NCBI GenBank assembly: GCA_016215115.1
Contig: JACRLN010000028.1
Location: 1-53,518, forward strand
Length of the DNA: 53,518 nucleotides
Source of the DNA: Nitrospirota bacterium
Lineage (GTDB): Bacteria; Nitrospirota; Thermodesulfovibrionia; UBA6902
Reading direction: 5' to 3'
The notes beneath the pieces are model-generated. The model was given only the letters and a program-made list of their open reading frames with translations, did not search any database and was not told the origin of the DNA. The position numbers and the translations under genes are program-made. Shown here in pieces: positions 15,387-23,978 of this stretch; within the stretch, counting starts at the first letter, position 1, and every line of letters begins with the position of its first letter.

Positions 15387-16396
15387 CTTCCGAGCGTTCG
15401 GGGTATACCTGCGCCAATAAGAAAGCTTACTTTTTTTGCCTCTTCATCACGGATGGATTTGCCCGTGTAGTGTATAAAAACATCCTCAAGAGACTGCCGG
15501 TGTATAGTTACAGAACTGACAGTTTCTCCGCTTTCTTTTACTTGTTCCATAAGCGAAGGGAGATTCTGTGCACCGTTATCCACATAAACCCTCATGATAT
15601 TATCTTCCATTTGTATTTTATGTACAAAGGGTATTTTTGCAACCGCTGTTTGCACTGCGTCTGCTTTTGACAAATCAGAAAGACTGAGAAAGATGATATC
15701 ATTGCCGGGGATTTGGGCCTTGAGATTTTCCGGAGAATCAAGGGCTATAATTTTACCGGCATCTATAATTGCAACTCTATCGCAAAGACTTTCAGCCTCT
15801 TCCATATAATGTGTGCTGAGAATTATGGTGAGAGAATTTTTAGCTCTGAAGTTTTCAATGAATTCCCAGACAACCCGCCTGCTCTGCGGGTCCAGCCCCA
15901 AGGTCGGTTCATCGAGAAAGAGGACCTCAGGCGTGTGAACAAGTGCGCGTGCGATCTCAAGCCTTCTCCGCATCCCCCCGGAATATGTAGCTACAAGGTC
16001 CTGCGCCCTGTTTGTAAGCCCTACCATATCGAGCAGAGAGGCGATTCTTTCCTTTCTTTCTCTTCCCGGTACGCTGTAGAAACGGCCATAGATGTCCATA
16101 TTCTCATATCCCGTAAGGTCTAAATCACTGGTCATTGCCTGCGGTACAACGCCTATCTTTTGCCGGATACTTTCCGGATCCTCTGATACATCACAGCATG
16201 AAACAACTGCCTTTCCGGTTAAAGGTTTAAGCAGTGTCGTAAGAATCCTTATAAGCGTGGTTTTCCCTGCTCCGTTAGGTCCCAGGAATCCGAAAAATTC
16301 ACCCTCTGAAACGGTGAAACTCACATCATTCACCGCTGTAATTTCACCAAACTTTTTTGTTAATCCGGAAACTTCTATGGAATATGGTTTTTGCAT
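15383..16396 (-). CDS. ABC transporter ATP-binding protein (DrrA/YbhF-like)
   Basis: The 337-aa ATPase has Walker A GPNGAGKT (about 39-46), the signature YSGGMRRRLEIARAL (about 139-153), Walker B EVLFLDEPTLGLDP and H-loop STHYMEE, followed by the C-terminal extension typical of DrrA-type exporters. It powers the ABC-2 permease encoded immediately downstream with a 4-base overlap. No ribosome binding site is evident. A CACAGAG element separates it from the upstream adaptor gene. Confidence 0.93.
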   Translation of the reverse strand: MQKPYSIEVSGLTKKFGEITAVNDVSFTVSEGEFFGFLGPNGAGKTTLIRILTTLLKPLTGKAVVSCCDVSEDPESIRQKIGVVPQAMTSDLDLTGYENMDIYGRFYSVPGRERKERIASLLDMVGLTNRAQDLVATYSGGMRRRLEIARALVHTPEVLFLDEPTLGLDPQSRRVVWEFIENFRAKNSLTIILSTHYMEEAESLCDRVAIIDAGKIIALDSPENLKAQIPGNDIIFLSLSDLSKADAVQTAVAKIPFVHKIQMEDNIMRVYVDNGAQNLPSLMEQVKESGETVSSVTIHRQSLEDVFIHYTGKSIRDEEAKKVSFLIGAGIPRTLGR

Positions 16397-16415
16397 ATAA
16401 TAAAATCACTGCATA

Positions 16416-16542
16416 GGCCACAGAGAGCACAGAGAAATATTTTATTCATTTCAAATTGAAAACTATTAATTAGCATTTCAAATTTTGATTGGTAATTTTG
16501 CTATGATAAATTTGCATTTCCCTCTCTGTGTCCTCTGTGGTA
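16416..16542. repeat. CACAGAG-bounded element
   Basis: GGCCACAGAGAGCACAGAGA at the left and its inverted counterpart (CTCTCTGTGTCCTCTGTGG) at the right enclose about 85 AT-rich bases. It lies between the adaptor and ATPase genes of the ABC-2 exporter. Confidence 0.7.
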
Positions 16543-16547
16543 AATTT

Positions 16548-17588
16548 TCAGTTTTTTAGCGGGATCTCGACATTCACCGTCATTCCCGGTTTTAATATCT
16601 TACCGGGATCTCCAATACGAATTTCTACGTGAAAAGATTTTAGATCCTGCACCCCGTGCCGCACATCTTTCTGGGTAGCAAATTCTGCGTATCTTCCGAT
16701 CCTGGATATTTTGCCCTTGATCTCTTTTCCGGGCATTCCGTCAATAGTGATACGGGCTTCACTGTCAAGACGTATCCGGCCAATCAAACTTTCTTCAACG
16801 TCGATCCTGACCCATAAATTTTCCATATCTATAATAGTGAGAACGGTAACCCCGGGTGATATATATTCACCAGGTTCCATGGTCCTTAATACAACCGTTC
16901 CTGAAACAGGGGTCTTTATTACCGTGTCATCAAATCTTGCGTTTTGAAGAGAAAGCGCAGCCTCGGATTCCCTGACCTTTGCCTTTGCAGAAGCGAGCTG
17001 GCTCTGTGAATAAATCAACTGTGATGCTGCCAATTCAACCCGCGAAAGGGAAGCCTTGTGTTTTGCCTTTGACGCTCCGTATGCTGCCCTTAAAGATTCA
17101 AACGCTGTCACGGCCCTGTCTTCGTCAGCCTTTGACACAAGGTCTTCCTTAATGAGCGAGGTCACCCGATCCATCTGTGACTTTGCCTCTTCCGTCTGAA
17201 CCCTCGCTTTTTCAACTTCTGCCTCTGCGTTTTTGACGTCGGCATCTGCCGTTTTTAATTCTGCCCGTGAACTTTCCACAAGTGCGCCGGCGCTCTTTAT
17301 ATCTGTCATTGCTTTTTCTAATGATGCAGAGGCCTGCTCCACCGACGCTTTAAGATCATCGCTTTCAAGACGTATGACTACAGAGTCTTTCTGAACAGTG
17401 TCTCCTTCCTTACAACAAAGCTCTGATATCCTTCCGGAGATTTTTGATGCGAGATTTACTTCTGTCCCTTCTACAATCCCCGTTGTATCAATCGCCTCCA
17501 ACCTATCCTTTTTTAAATAAGAATAAACAAATATACCGATGATAATTACGAATACTATCACTGACAGAATGGTTATCTTTTTCTTCAT
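16548..17588 (-). CDS. HlyD-family membrane fusion protein for the ABC-2 exporter
   Basis: The 346-aa adaptor has an N-terminal membrane anchor (about 5-25), a lipoyl/biotinyl half-motif (VNLASKISGRISELCCKEGDTVQKDSVVIRLE), a long coiled-coil hairpin (about 75-215) and a beta-barrel domain with TPVSGTVVLRTMEPGEYISPGVTVLTI. It should join the ABC-2 pump to the periplasm, like YbhG. AGAGGA precedes the ATG. It begins 10 bases after the metallophosphoesterase gene, suggesting one transcript. Confidence 0.9.
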   Translation of the reverse strand: MKKKITILSVIVFVIIIGIFVYSYLKKDRLEAIDTTGIVEGTEVNLASKISGRISELCCKEGDTVQKDSVVIRLESDDLKASVEQASASLEKAMTDIKSAGALVESSRAELKTADADVKNAEAEVEKARVQTEEAKSQMDRVTSLIKEDLVSKADEDRAVTAFESLRAAYGASKAKHKASLSRVELAASQLIYSQSQLASAKAKVRESEAALSLQNARFDDTVIKTPVSGTVVLRTMEPGEYISPGVTVLTIIDMENLWVRIDVEESLIGRIRLDSEARITIDGMPGKEIKGKISRIGRYAEFATQKDVRHGVQDLKSFHVEIRIGDPGKILKPGMTVNVEIPLKN

Positions 17589-17598
17589 AGCAATTCCT

Positions 17599-18756
17599 CT
17601 AATTTTGAATTTCCTTTATATTAACAACCTCTATAATAGTTAATTCAGGCGGAGAAAGGAAACGGACCGGAGGTCCCGCAGTGCCTGCCCCGCGGCTTAC
17701 ATAAATGGCAGCGTCTTTCTCAAGTTTTTTGAATCCGGTATGATGCTCGAAAATAAAACACGTCAGGAGATTGATAGGGAAAATCTGTCCTTTATGTGTG
17801 TGCCCGGAAAGCTGCAGGTCAAAAAAACCGAGGCTGTCATTGTTGACGTCTGAACGGTGTTTTAACAGTATAGTAAAAATACCATGAGGAAGGCCTGCAA
17901 GTATTTCTCTTTCCGAACTGCTTTTGATATTTTCACGCAGTCCATTCCCCGTATCACCCAAATCATCCACTCCTGCAACGTTTATTATACCCCCTACATT
18001 TTCTCCGCAATTTCTGAGCAGGATAAAACCCGATTCCCCAATAAATTTTACGGCGTGTTTCAATCCAGAGTAAAACTCATGGTTCCCTATAACGGCGAAT
18101 TTGCCGAGAGGCGCATTAATATCTTTCAGCTTCTCTGACAGGTAATCTATATAATTTACCGAGCTATCAAGAAGATCACCGGTAGAGACTATTAAATCCG
18201 GCTTTGCATTTCCGATTTCTTTAATAACTTTATTCAGTGTGTTATCTCCTGCAATGATACCGAGATGCAGGTCTGCAATCTGTGCTACAGTTATTCTATC
18301 AATACCGGAAGGGAGTTTCGAAGTATTGATTATCAATTTTTCAACCTTTAATCTTTTGGCCTCAAAATAGCCATATATGTTGAACGTTACAGAAAGAAGA
18401 AAAGGAATAAACAAAGTAGAGGGTTGAGAAATGATTATTGAACTAAAATCTTTTCCATATATAAATATGGCTTGTTGAACAATAAAATTATAAGAGTCCA
18501 AAAGGGCTGCAAAAGGGGAAAAAACGACAATAAAAGCCATCCACATATAACCGGAAAATGCAAATATTCTGGATGCTTTTTCAGAGCCCTTCAGACTGTA
18601 TTGATGTATAAATATTGGAGATGAAGCCATTAAGAATATAAACAATCCCCAAAAAATGTCTTCATACATGCCAAGATTAAAGATATTTGACACTTTAAAA
18701 AATAAATACAGATTCCCCAATCCGTATATTACATTGAAAGCCAGGAATATAAGCAT
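17599..18756 (-). CDS. Membrane-associated metallophosphoesterase (YkuE/YaeI-like)
   Basis: The 385-aa protein has about four N-terminal membrane segments (residues 1-145) and a C-terminal calcineurin-like phosphoesterase domain. Metal-ligand motifs are all present: DLHLG, GDLLD, GNHEFY and SGHTHKGQ. YkuE/YaeI-type enzymes are linked to lipid-headgroup phosphoesters. The start lies in hydrophobic sequence with no clear ribosome binding site, and the true start could be upstream or lost. It precedes the hlyD-like gene by 10 bases. Confidence 0.87.
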   Translation of the reverse strand: MLIFLAFNVIYGLGNLYLFFKVSNIFNLGMYEDIFWGLFIFLMASSPIFIHQYSLKGSEKASRIFAFSGYMWMAFIVVFSPFAALLDSYNFIVQQAIFIYGKDFSSIIISQPSTLFIPFLLSVTFNIYGYFEAKRLKVEKLIINTSKLPSGIDRITVAQIADLHLGIIAGDNTLNKVIKEIGNAKPDLIVSTGDLLDSSVNYIDYLSEKLKDINAPLGKFAVIGNHEFYSGLKHAVKFIGESGFILLRNCGENVGGIINVAGVDDLGDTGNGLRENIKSSSEREILAGLPHGIFTILLKHRSDVNNDSLGFFDLQLSGHTHKGQIFPINLLTCFIFEHHTGFKKLEKDAAIYVSRGAGTAGPPVRFLSPPELTIIEVVNIKEIQN

Positions 18757-18789
18757 CTTTCTTATTATCCCTTTTTCTGTAAAAAATTA

Positions 18790-19053
18790 TTATGCATAAT
18801 GGTAACAGGTGGCAGGTATTAAGACGTCATTCCCGCAGTCTGTTGAGTGGGAATCCAGTATCTTCACAGATACTACAATATGAATCATTCCACTCAGGAT
18901 TCCATTTTTCAAATAGATTTTATATCTCTTTGTAAAACCATCTGCCAGGTCGCTCTTATGTTCATAAACACGTTTGATCAAGTCTGATGTAACTCCTATG
19001 TATAATGTGCCATTTCGTTTACTGCAAAGGATATAGACAAAAAATCTTTTCAT
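18790..19053 (-). pseudogene. GIY-YIG endonuclease remnant (internal deletion and frameshift)
   Basis: The N-terminus MKRFFVYILCSKRNGTLYIG...TSDLIKRVYEHK...GFTKRY is a normal single-domain GIY-YIG (UPF0213-like) start. After FTKRYK the usual 30-odd residues (LVYYE to the REKQIKKW helix) are missing. The normal C-terminal motif EKWNPEWNDSY then appears in a different frame, about 18872-18901. The current frame runs out into a dRS3-like repeat (18825-18860). This is best read as a decayed copy. The complete form is about 85-100 aa and of unknown role. Confidence 0.72.
18825..18860. repeat. dRS3-like palindrome at the 3' end of the GIY-YIG remnant
   Basis: CGTCATTCCCGC...GTGGGAATCCAG, one half of the usual paired unit. 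It overlaps the decayed end of the GIY-YIG reading frame. Confidence 0.65.
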
Positions 19054-19065
19054 TTTTTTCCTGTA

Positions 19066-19140
19066 TCATTCCCGAAGTTTTTATCGGGAATCCAGTTTCT
19101 TTGAATTCTGGATTCCCGCTCAACTACCTGCGGGAATGAC
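19066..19140. repeat. Paired dRS3-like element
   Basis: TCATTCCCG...CGGGAATCCAG followed by CTGGATTCCCG...CGGGAATGAC, about 75 bp. It lies between the emrB-like gene and the GIY-YIG remnant. Confidence 0.75.
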
Positions 19141-19172
19141 AGCACTTCACACAATTCCCGGAAGAACCATTA

Positions 19173-20687
19173 TTAATTAACCTTCTTGTTTCTTCTCATT
19201 AGTATAAGTAAAGGTAAGGTGCATGTCATAAGTATGCTCAGAAGATAAAAGGCATCATTAAAAGACAGCATCGAGGCCTGTCTCAATAACTGACCGTAAA
19301 TGCTGCTCAGCCCTGCCTGCTGTGCAGTGACCGGATCAAAACCCTTTTGCTGGAAAATCTGAGATAACTGTGACGAAGTAATTTGATAGCTTCTGTTAAA
19401 AGGCGAAAGATGCTCAACAAGACGTGTCTGATGGAACTGCGCACGCCTCGTTATCATGGTCGTAATAAATGCAACACCGAAACTGCCTCCGAGGTTCCTG
19501 AGGAGATTATATATCCCCGTTGCATTCCCCATTTCTTCTTTTCTTATACCTGACATGGTCATGGTCGTAAGAGGAATAAAGATAAATCCCATACCAACGC
19601 CCAAAACTACTCTCGGCCATATAATGGTATTAAAATCAGCAGCAAGATTAAATTGGGACATCAGGTACGTGGAATATGCAGCTACGATTATGCCAAAACC
19701 AAGCAATCTCCTGGGATTTGTTTTTGTTATAAGCCTTCCTGCGATCGGCATGGCAATAAGCGTCGCAAACCCGCCAGGACCCAGCACCATGCCTGCGAGT
19801 GTTGATGTATATCCCATGAGAGACTGAAGGAATATCGGCAGGAGCACGATGCTGCCGAACAGGTTGAAAAATGCGGAGAACATGATAATATTTCCTGTGG
19901 TGAATGTAAGGTTTTTGAATGTCTTCAGATTCACAATCGGGTGCTCTGCAAATAATTCGATAATTATAAAGAGTGTCAGAGAGACTGCGGAAACTATACT
20001 CAGCCATATTATAAAATTTGATGTGAACCAGGCTTCTCTCTCCCCTTTATCAAGGACTATCTGGAGGCATCCAAGGCCCATTGCAAGAAATGCAAGTCCC
20101 CAGTAGTCGATCTTCATTTTCATCCGTTTCATATAAGGCGGATCAATTATTACGAATATAACGAGCAGTATAGATATAATGCCTATCGGGATATTTATGA
20201 AAAAGATCCAGTGCCACGACCAGTTGTCGGTAATCCAGCCTCCGAGAAGAGGCCCTACTATAGGACCAAACATTATGCCGACGCCGAATATCGCCATCGC
20301 CATGCCGTGCTGGACGGGAGGGAATGTCTCAAGGAGGACTGATTGGGATATGGGCTGCAGGGCCCCGCCCCCGATGCCCTGCAGGACCCTGAAAAAAACA
20401 AGGCTCTGAAGATTCCAGGCCAGACCGCAAAGCAGTGAACTCAATGTAAAGAGTGATATGGAAAATATCAGATAGCGTTTCCTGCCGAAGTACCTGCTCA
20501 GCCATCCCGTCATCGGGATGATGATAGCATTGGATACGAGATATGAAGTTATCGTCCATGTGGATTCGTCAATAGCGGCAGACAAACTTCCCCGAATGTG
20601 GTCGAGAGATACATTAACGACGGATGTGTCGATTATCTCGATGAGGGTGGGAAGCATGACTGTTAATGCGACAAGCCATTTGTTCAT
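19173..20687 (-). CDS. emrB: EmrB/QacA-type (DHA2, 14-TMS) MFS efflux transporter
   Basis: The 504-aa protein has 14 predicted membrane segments. It carries motif A-like GWLSRYFGRKR and the antiporter motif C region GPIVGPLLGGWITDNWSWHWIFFINIPIG, the signature of DHA2 drug:H+ antiporters. It should pump hydrophobic toxic compounds through a tripartite complex with the EmrA-like adaptor upstream (4-base overlap) and a TolC protein. Two TolC-type genes are in the same island. Confidence 0.93.
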   Translation of the reverse strand: MNKWLVALTVMLPTLIEIIDTSVVNVSLDHIRGSLSAAIDESTWTITSYLVSNAIIIPMTGWLSRYFGRKRYLIFSISLFTLSSLLCGLAWNLQSLVFFRVLQGIGGGALQPISQSVLLETFPPVQHGMAMAIFGVGIMFGPIVGPLLGGWITDNWSWHWIFFINIPIGIISILLVIFVIIDPPYMKRMKMKIDYWGLAFLAMGLGCLQIVLDKGEREAWFTSNFIIWLSIVSAVSLTLFIIIELFAEHPIVNLKTFKNLTFTTGNIIMFSAFFNLFGSIVLLPIFLQSLMGYTSTLAGMVLGPGGFATLIAMPIAGRLITKTNPRRLLGFGIIVAAYSTYLMSQFNLAADFNTIIWPRVVLGVGMGFIFIPLTTMTMSGIRKEEMGNATGIYNLLRNLGGSFGVAFITTMITRRAQFHQTRLVEHLSPFNRSYQITSSQLSQIFQQKGFDPVTAQQAGLSSIYGQLLRQASMLSFNDAFYLLSILMTCTLPLLILMRRNKKVN

Positions 20688-21784
20688 TCTTGAATTAAAA
20701 CAGTCGGGACAACAGACATTCCGATTCGCAAAACATGTTCGGAGTCTGTATTTTTATCAAGCACTATCTTTACCGGTATCCTCTGCACAACTTTCACAAA
20801 ATTTCCGGTGGCGTTTTCCGGGGGAAAGAGCGAAAATACCGAACCTGTGCCGGCCATTATGCTTTCCACTTTACCTGTAAATTTTTTACCGGGATAGGAA
20901 TCTATTTCTATCTCAACCTTCTGTCCTGGTTTCACCCTTTCAAGTTGCGTCTCCTTGTAGTTTGCTATAATCCATATATCATAAAGAGATACAACAGCCA
21001 TAAGAGGCTGCCCTGTCTGAATCTGATTTCCTGTTTCAACGGATTTCCTTGTTATATAACCATCAGTGGGGGCAGAAATCTTTGTGTAGCTGAGGTTGAG
21101 TTCAGTTGCTGCCAGTGAAGCCTCTTTTTGTATGATTAATGCTTTTTGCGGTTCTATTGCCGCATAGGCCTGTCTTATGATTGCCTTCTGTGTCTCAAGA
21201 CGCGACTCTGTCTGCTTTACTTCCTCTTTGACAGCCTTGACCTGGGCAAGTACAACATCATACCCCGTCTTTGTCTTCTCAAATCTTTCTTCTGAGATAA
21301 GGTCTCCTTTAAAGAGGTTCTCTGCCCTCTTCATATCTGCCTCTGCCTGTTTCTTGTTTGCATCCTGAAGCTCGAGATTCGCCTTTGCTGCTCCAACTGC
21401 CGATTTAAGCTCTTCAAACTGTTGTCGTGCTGTATCGAGTTTGGATTTCAACTCTATAAGTTTTGACTTTTCTGCTTCAAGACCTGAAGAGGCTTCTTTC
21501 TGTCTTAGTCCAAAATCCGCCTGGTCTATTTCAACAAGAAGCTCTCCCTGCTTAACTGTCTGATTGTCTTTAATATAAATGTTTTTTGCTGTCCCCGAAA
21601 CTTTTGATGCGATGGTATGAATACGCCCTGTGATAAACGCATCGTCCGTTGTGATGTGGGTCTTTTTATACTGGACATAAAAATATCCTGTGAGAGCGCC
21701 TGCTATCAAAACGACTGAAAAGATAGTTATAGCTATTTTCTTTTTCCTGTTATTCCCCGGAATTTCTTTTTTGGTTTCTTCCAT
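20684..21784 (-). CDS. emrA: EmrA-like HlyD-family membrane fusion protein
   Basis: The 366-aa adaptor has an N-terminal cytoplasmic tail and membrane anchor (about 15-36), the KTHITTDDAFITGRIHTIASKVSGTA start typical of EmrA, a lipoyl half-motif, a long alpha-hairpin (about 90-215) and the second half-motif ISAPTDGYITRKSVETGNQIQTGQPLMAVV. It connects the MFS pump to an outer-membrane channel. AGAGGT precedes the ATG; the stop overlaps the emrB start by 4 bases. Confidence 0.93.
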   Translation of the reverse strand: MEETKKEIPGNNRKKKIAITIFSVVLIAGALTGYFYVQYKKTHITTDDAFITGRIHTIASKVSGTAKNIYIKDNQTVKQGELLVEIDQADFGLRQKEASSGLEAEKSKLIELKSKLDTARQQFEELKSAVGAAKANLELQDANKKQAEADMKRAENLFKGDLISEERFEKTKTGYDVVLAQVKAVKEEVKQTESRLETQKAIIRQAYAAIEPQKALIIQKEASLAATELNLSYTKISAPTDGYITRKSVETGNQIQTGQPLMAVVSLYDIWIIANYKETQLERVKPGQKVEIEIDSYPGKKFTGKVESIMAGTGSVFSLFPPENATGNFVKVVQRIPVKIVLDKNTDSEHVLRIGMSVVPTVLIQE

Positions 21785-21800
21785 TTTTACCTCTGATAAA

Positions 21801-21888
21801 AAGCTGTCAGCTATCAGCTATTAGTTTAATACGGGCACGGCACTGCCGTGCCCCTACGTGTTCTGGATTCCCGCCTCCGCGGGAATGA
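21801..21888. repeat. Composite repeat: heptamers, GGGCACGG hairpin and dRS3-like palindrome
   Basis: AGCTGTC/AGCTATC/AGCTATT heptamers (21801-21825), the hairpin GGGCACGGCA...CCGTGCCC (21833-21852) and a 20-bp ATTCCC-N8-GGGAAT unit (21867-21886) lie side by side upstream of emrA. Confidence 0.7.
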
Positions 21889-21893
21889 CCTTA

Positions 21894-21938
21894 ACTCATA
21901 TCTCATAATTCATATCTCATAATTCTTATTACTCATAC
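21894..21938. repeat. Heptamer repeat (CTCATAT/CTCATAA units) at the end of the MacB-like permease gene
   Basis: Period-7 units CTCATAT, CTCATAA, TTCATAT, CTCATAA, TTCTTAT abut and include the stop codon of the permease gene (stop at 21929-21931). Confidence 0.65.
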
Positions 21939-23158
21939 CTCAATGCATCTATAGGATTCAGCAGCGACGCCTTGTACGCAGGATAAAATCCAAAGAATAT
22001 TCCCACTAATCCGGAGAAACTGAACGCAAGGAGTACCGACAGCGGCGAGACTATCGTGGGCCATTCCGCGAGCGAAGAAATTATTTGCGAGCTCGACAGT
22101 CCGATGACGATCCCGGCAGCGCCTCCCGTCAATGACAATGTCAGCGCCTCGATTATAAACTGGAGCCTTATGTCCCAGGTCTTTGCGCCTACAGCCATAC
22201 GTATCCCTATTTCCCTTGTCCTTTCAGTGACCGATACGAGCATGATGTTCATGATGCCGATCCCCCCGACGAGCAGGGATACCGACGCTATCGCGCCAAG
22301 CAGCATCGTCATGACCTTTGAGGACTCCTCTGCGGCCTGCATCATCTGCGTGAGATTCCGGACGGTAAAATCATTGTCCTGCTTCTGGCCGATGTGGTGC
22401 CTCTGCCTGAGCAGTTCGTTAATCTCTCTTTCCGCCGTGTTCAGGGCCTCCGTGCTCTTTGCCTTTACCATCATCATTCTTATCATGCCGGGGAATGCGG
22501 TGCCGAAGAGCTTTTTCTGAGCTGTTGTCACCGGGACATAAATCGCATCGTCCTGGTCCTGTCCTCTGGGGTCCTGGCCTTTGGCCTCAAGGATGCCGAT
22601 GACTGCAAACGGTATCTTTTTTATCCTGACTATTTGTCCCACCGGATCCAATCCTCCAAAGAGCATGTCCACAACCGTTTGTCCCAGCAGACATACCTTT
22701 GTGGCGCTTTTGACATCCTGCTCTGTAAAAGCCCTGCCGGTAGACAGCTTCCAGTCGCGTACGTTTAACATCCCCGGAGTTGTCCCTGTCACGCCTGTCG
22801 ACCAGTTCTGATTGCCGTAAACGACCTGCGCGACACCGCCAAGCACCGGGGCTACATCAGATACCGCGGGGCATTCCTTCAATACTGCATCGGCATCTCC
22901 CAGCGTCAGTGTTGATTGAGTCCCTGCTCCCATCCTTACGCCGCCGGCTGAAGTTGCGCCCGGAACAACCATGAGGAGGTTGCTTCCCAAGCTCGAAATT
23001 TGCTGCTCTATCTGTTTGCTTGCACCTGTACCGACTGCAAGCATCGCGATAACTGCGCCGACACCGATGATGATTCCGAGCATAGTGAGGGCTGAGCGCA
23101 TCTTGTTCACCCTCAAGGCCCTTAATGATATTTTTAATGTCGAAGGTATGTTTATCAT
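21929..23158 (-). CDS. MacB-type ABC transporter permease (FtsX-like)
   Basis: The 409-aa protein has the MacB fold: one N-terminal membrane helix (about 22-45), a MacB periplasmic core domain (about 50-245; SSLGSNLLMVVPG), then three C-terminal helices with the FtsX signature VGGIGIMNIMLVSVTERTREIGIRMAVGA. MacB proteins use mechanotransmission to push substrates through TolC. In E. coli the ATPase is fused to this part; here it is a separate gene upstream. The start codon lies next to repeat sequence and has no strong ribosome binding site. Confidence 0.92.
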   Translation of the reverse strand: MINIPSTLKISLRALRVNKMRSALTMLGIIIGVGAVIAMLAVGTGASKQIEQQISSLGSNLLMVVPGATSAGGVRMGAGTQSTLTLGDADAVLKECPAVSDVAPVLGGVAQVVYGNQNWSTGVTGTTPGMLNVRDWKLSTGRAFTEQDVKSATKVCLLGQTVVDMLFGGLDPVGQIVRIKKIPFAVIGILEAKGQDPRGQDQDDAIYVPVTTAQKKLFGTAFPGMIRMMMVKAKSTEALNTAEREINELLRQRHHIGQKQDNDFTVRNLTQMMQAAEESSKVMTMLLGAIASVSLLVGGIGIMNIMLVSVTERTREIGIRMAVGAKTWDIRLQFIIEALTLSLTGGAAGIVIGLSSSQIISSLAEWPTIVSPLSVLLAFSFSGLVGIFFGFYPAYKASLLNPIDALRYE

Positions 23159-23161
23159 ATG

Positions 23162-23312
23162 TTTACTAAGTGATGAAGAGGGGAAGCGAGGAAGTTATGA
23201 AGCAAGAAAAACATAAATGCGCTTTTCAAATTCTTCACTTCTTCACTCTTTCTCTCCGTCACTTCATCACTTCCTGACTTCATCGCTTCCTGACTCCTTC
23301 ACTTCATCGCTG
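23162..23312. repeat. Octamer repeat cluster (CTTCATCG/CTTCCTGA units), partly coding
   Basis: Units such as CTTCATCA, CTTCCTGA, CTTCATCG, CTTCCTGA, CTCCTTCA, CTTCATCG follow each other with period 8, with inverted GATGAAG/GGAAG copies at the other end. The part from 23267 encodes the C-terminal tail of the MacB-type ATPase. Confidence 0.7.
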
Positions 23313-23977
23313 ACAACCCGGCCGTCAAGGAATTTTATTACCCTCCTGCTGTATCCGGATATATCAGGCTCATGGGTCACGAGTATTATTGTGATATTTG
23401 ATTCTGTATTCAGCTTCACAAAAAGCTCCATTAACTCGGTGCTCGTCTTTGAATCAAGGTTGCCTGTGGGTTCATCAGCAAGTATGATCGGGGCGTTATT
23501 CACCAGCGCCCTCGCTATGGCGACCCTCTGCTGCTGGCCCCCCGAAAGCTGGTTGGGATGATGTCCTTCCCTTCCTTCAAGTCCCACACTCATCAGCGCA
23601 TACATAGCCTTCTGCTTTCTCTCTTTGGAGGACAGTCCGTCATAGAGCATCGGCAGTTCAACATTTTCGAGTGCGGAGGCCCTCGAAAGCAGGTTGAATC
23701 CCTGGAAGACGAAGCCTATTTTTTTGTTCCTTATAGCGGCAAGCTCGTCCCTGTCGAGACCTCCTACGTCAATGCCTTCGAGAAGGTACTTTCCGCCTGT
23801 CGGTTTATCAAGGCATCCCAGGATGTTCATGAAGGTTGATTTTCCTGAACCCGACTGTCCCATAATTGCCACAAATTCGCCCTTATCTATAGTCAGGAAA
23901 ACATCGCATAACGCGCAGAGATCTATGTCCCCTGTCCTGTAAACTTTTTTGATTCCCTTTGCCTCGATAAGCGGCAT
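23267..23977 (-). CDS. MacB-type ABC transporter ATP-binding protein
   Basis: The 236-aa ATPase carries Walker A GQSGSGKS, Q-loop FQGFNLL, signature LSGGQQQRVAIARAL, Walker B ILADEPTGNLD and H-loop VTHEPD, the set typical of the LolD/MacB family. I chose the ATG at 23977, 1 base after the macA-like stop and preceded by AAGGA. An ATG at 24010 would overlap the previous gene. The C-terminal residues (SDEVKESGSDEVRK) are encoded by an octamer repeat and are unlikely to be ancestral. Confidence 0.93.
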   Translation of the reverse strand: MPLIEAKGIKKVYRTGDIDLCALCDVFLTIDKGEFVAIMGQSGSGKSTFMNILGCLDKPTGGKYLLEGIDVGGLDRDELAAIRNKKIGFVFQGFNLLSRASALENVELPMLYDGLSSKERKQKAMYALMSVGLEGREGHHPNQLSGGQQQRVAIARALVNNAPIILADEPTGNLDSKTSTELMELFVKLNTESNITIILVTHEPDISGYSRRVIKFLDGRVVSDEVKESGSDEVRK

Positions 23978-23978
23978 A

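Noticed and set aside
19648-20007. Long antisense frame in emrB-like gene, and similar antisense frames in other genes
   Set aside because: They are shadows of conserved genes on the other strand, with no start signals or families.
22394-22768. 124-aa + strand frame opposite the MacB-like permease
   Set aside because: It is antisense to a conserved gene; composition effects explain it.
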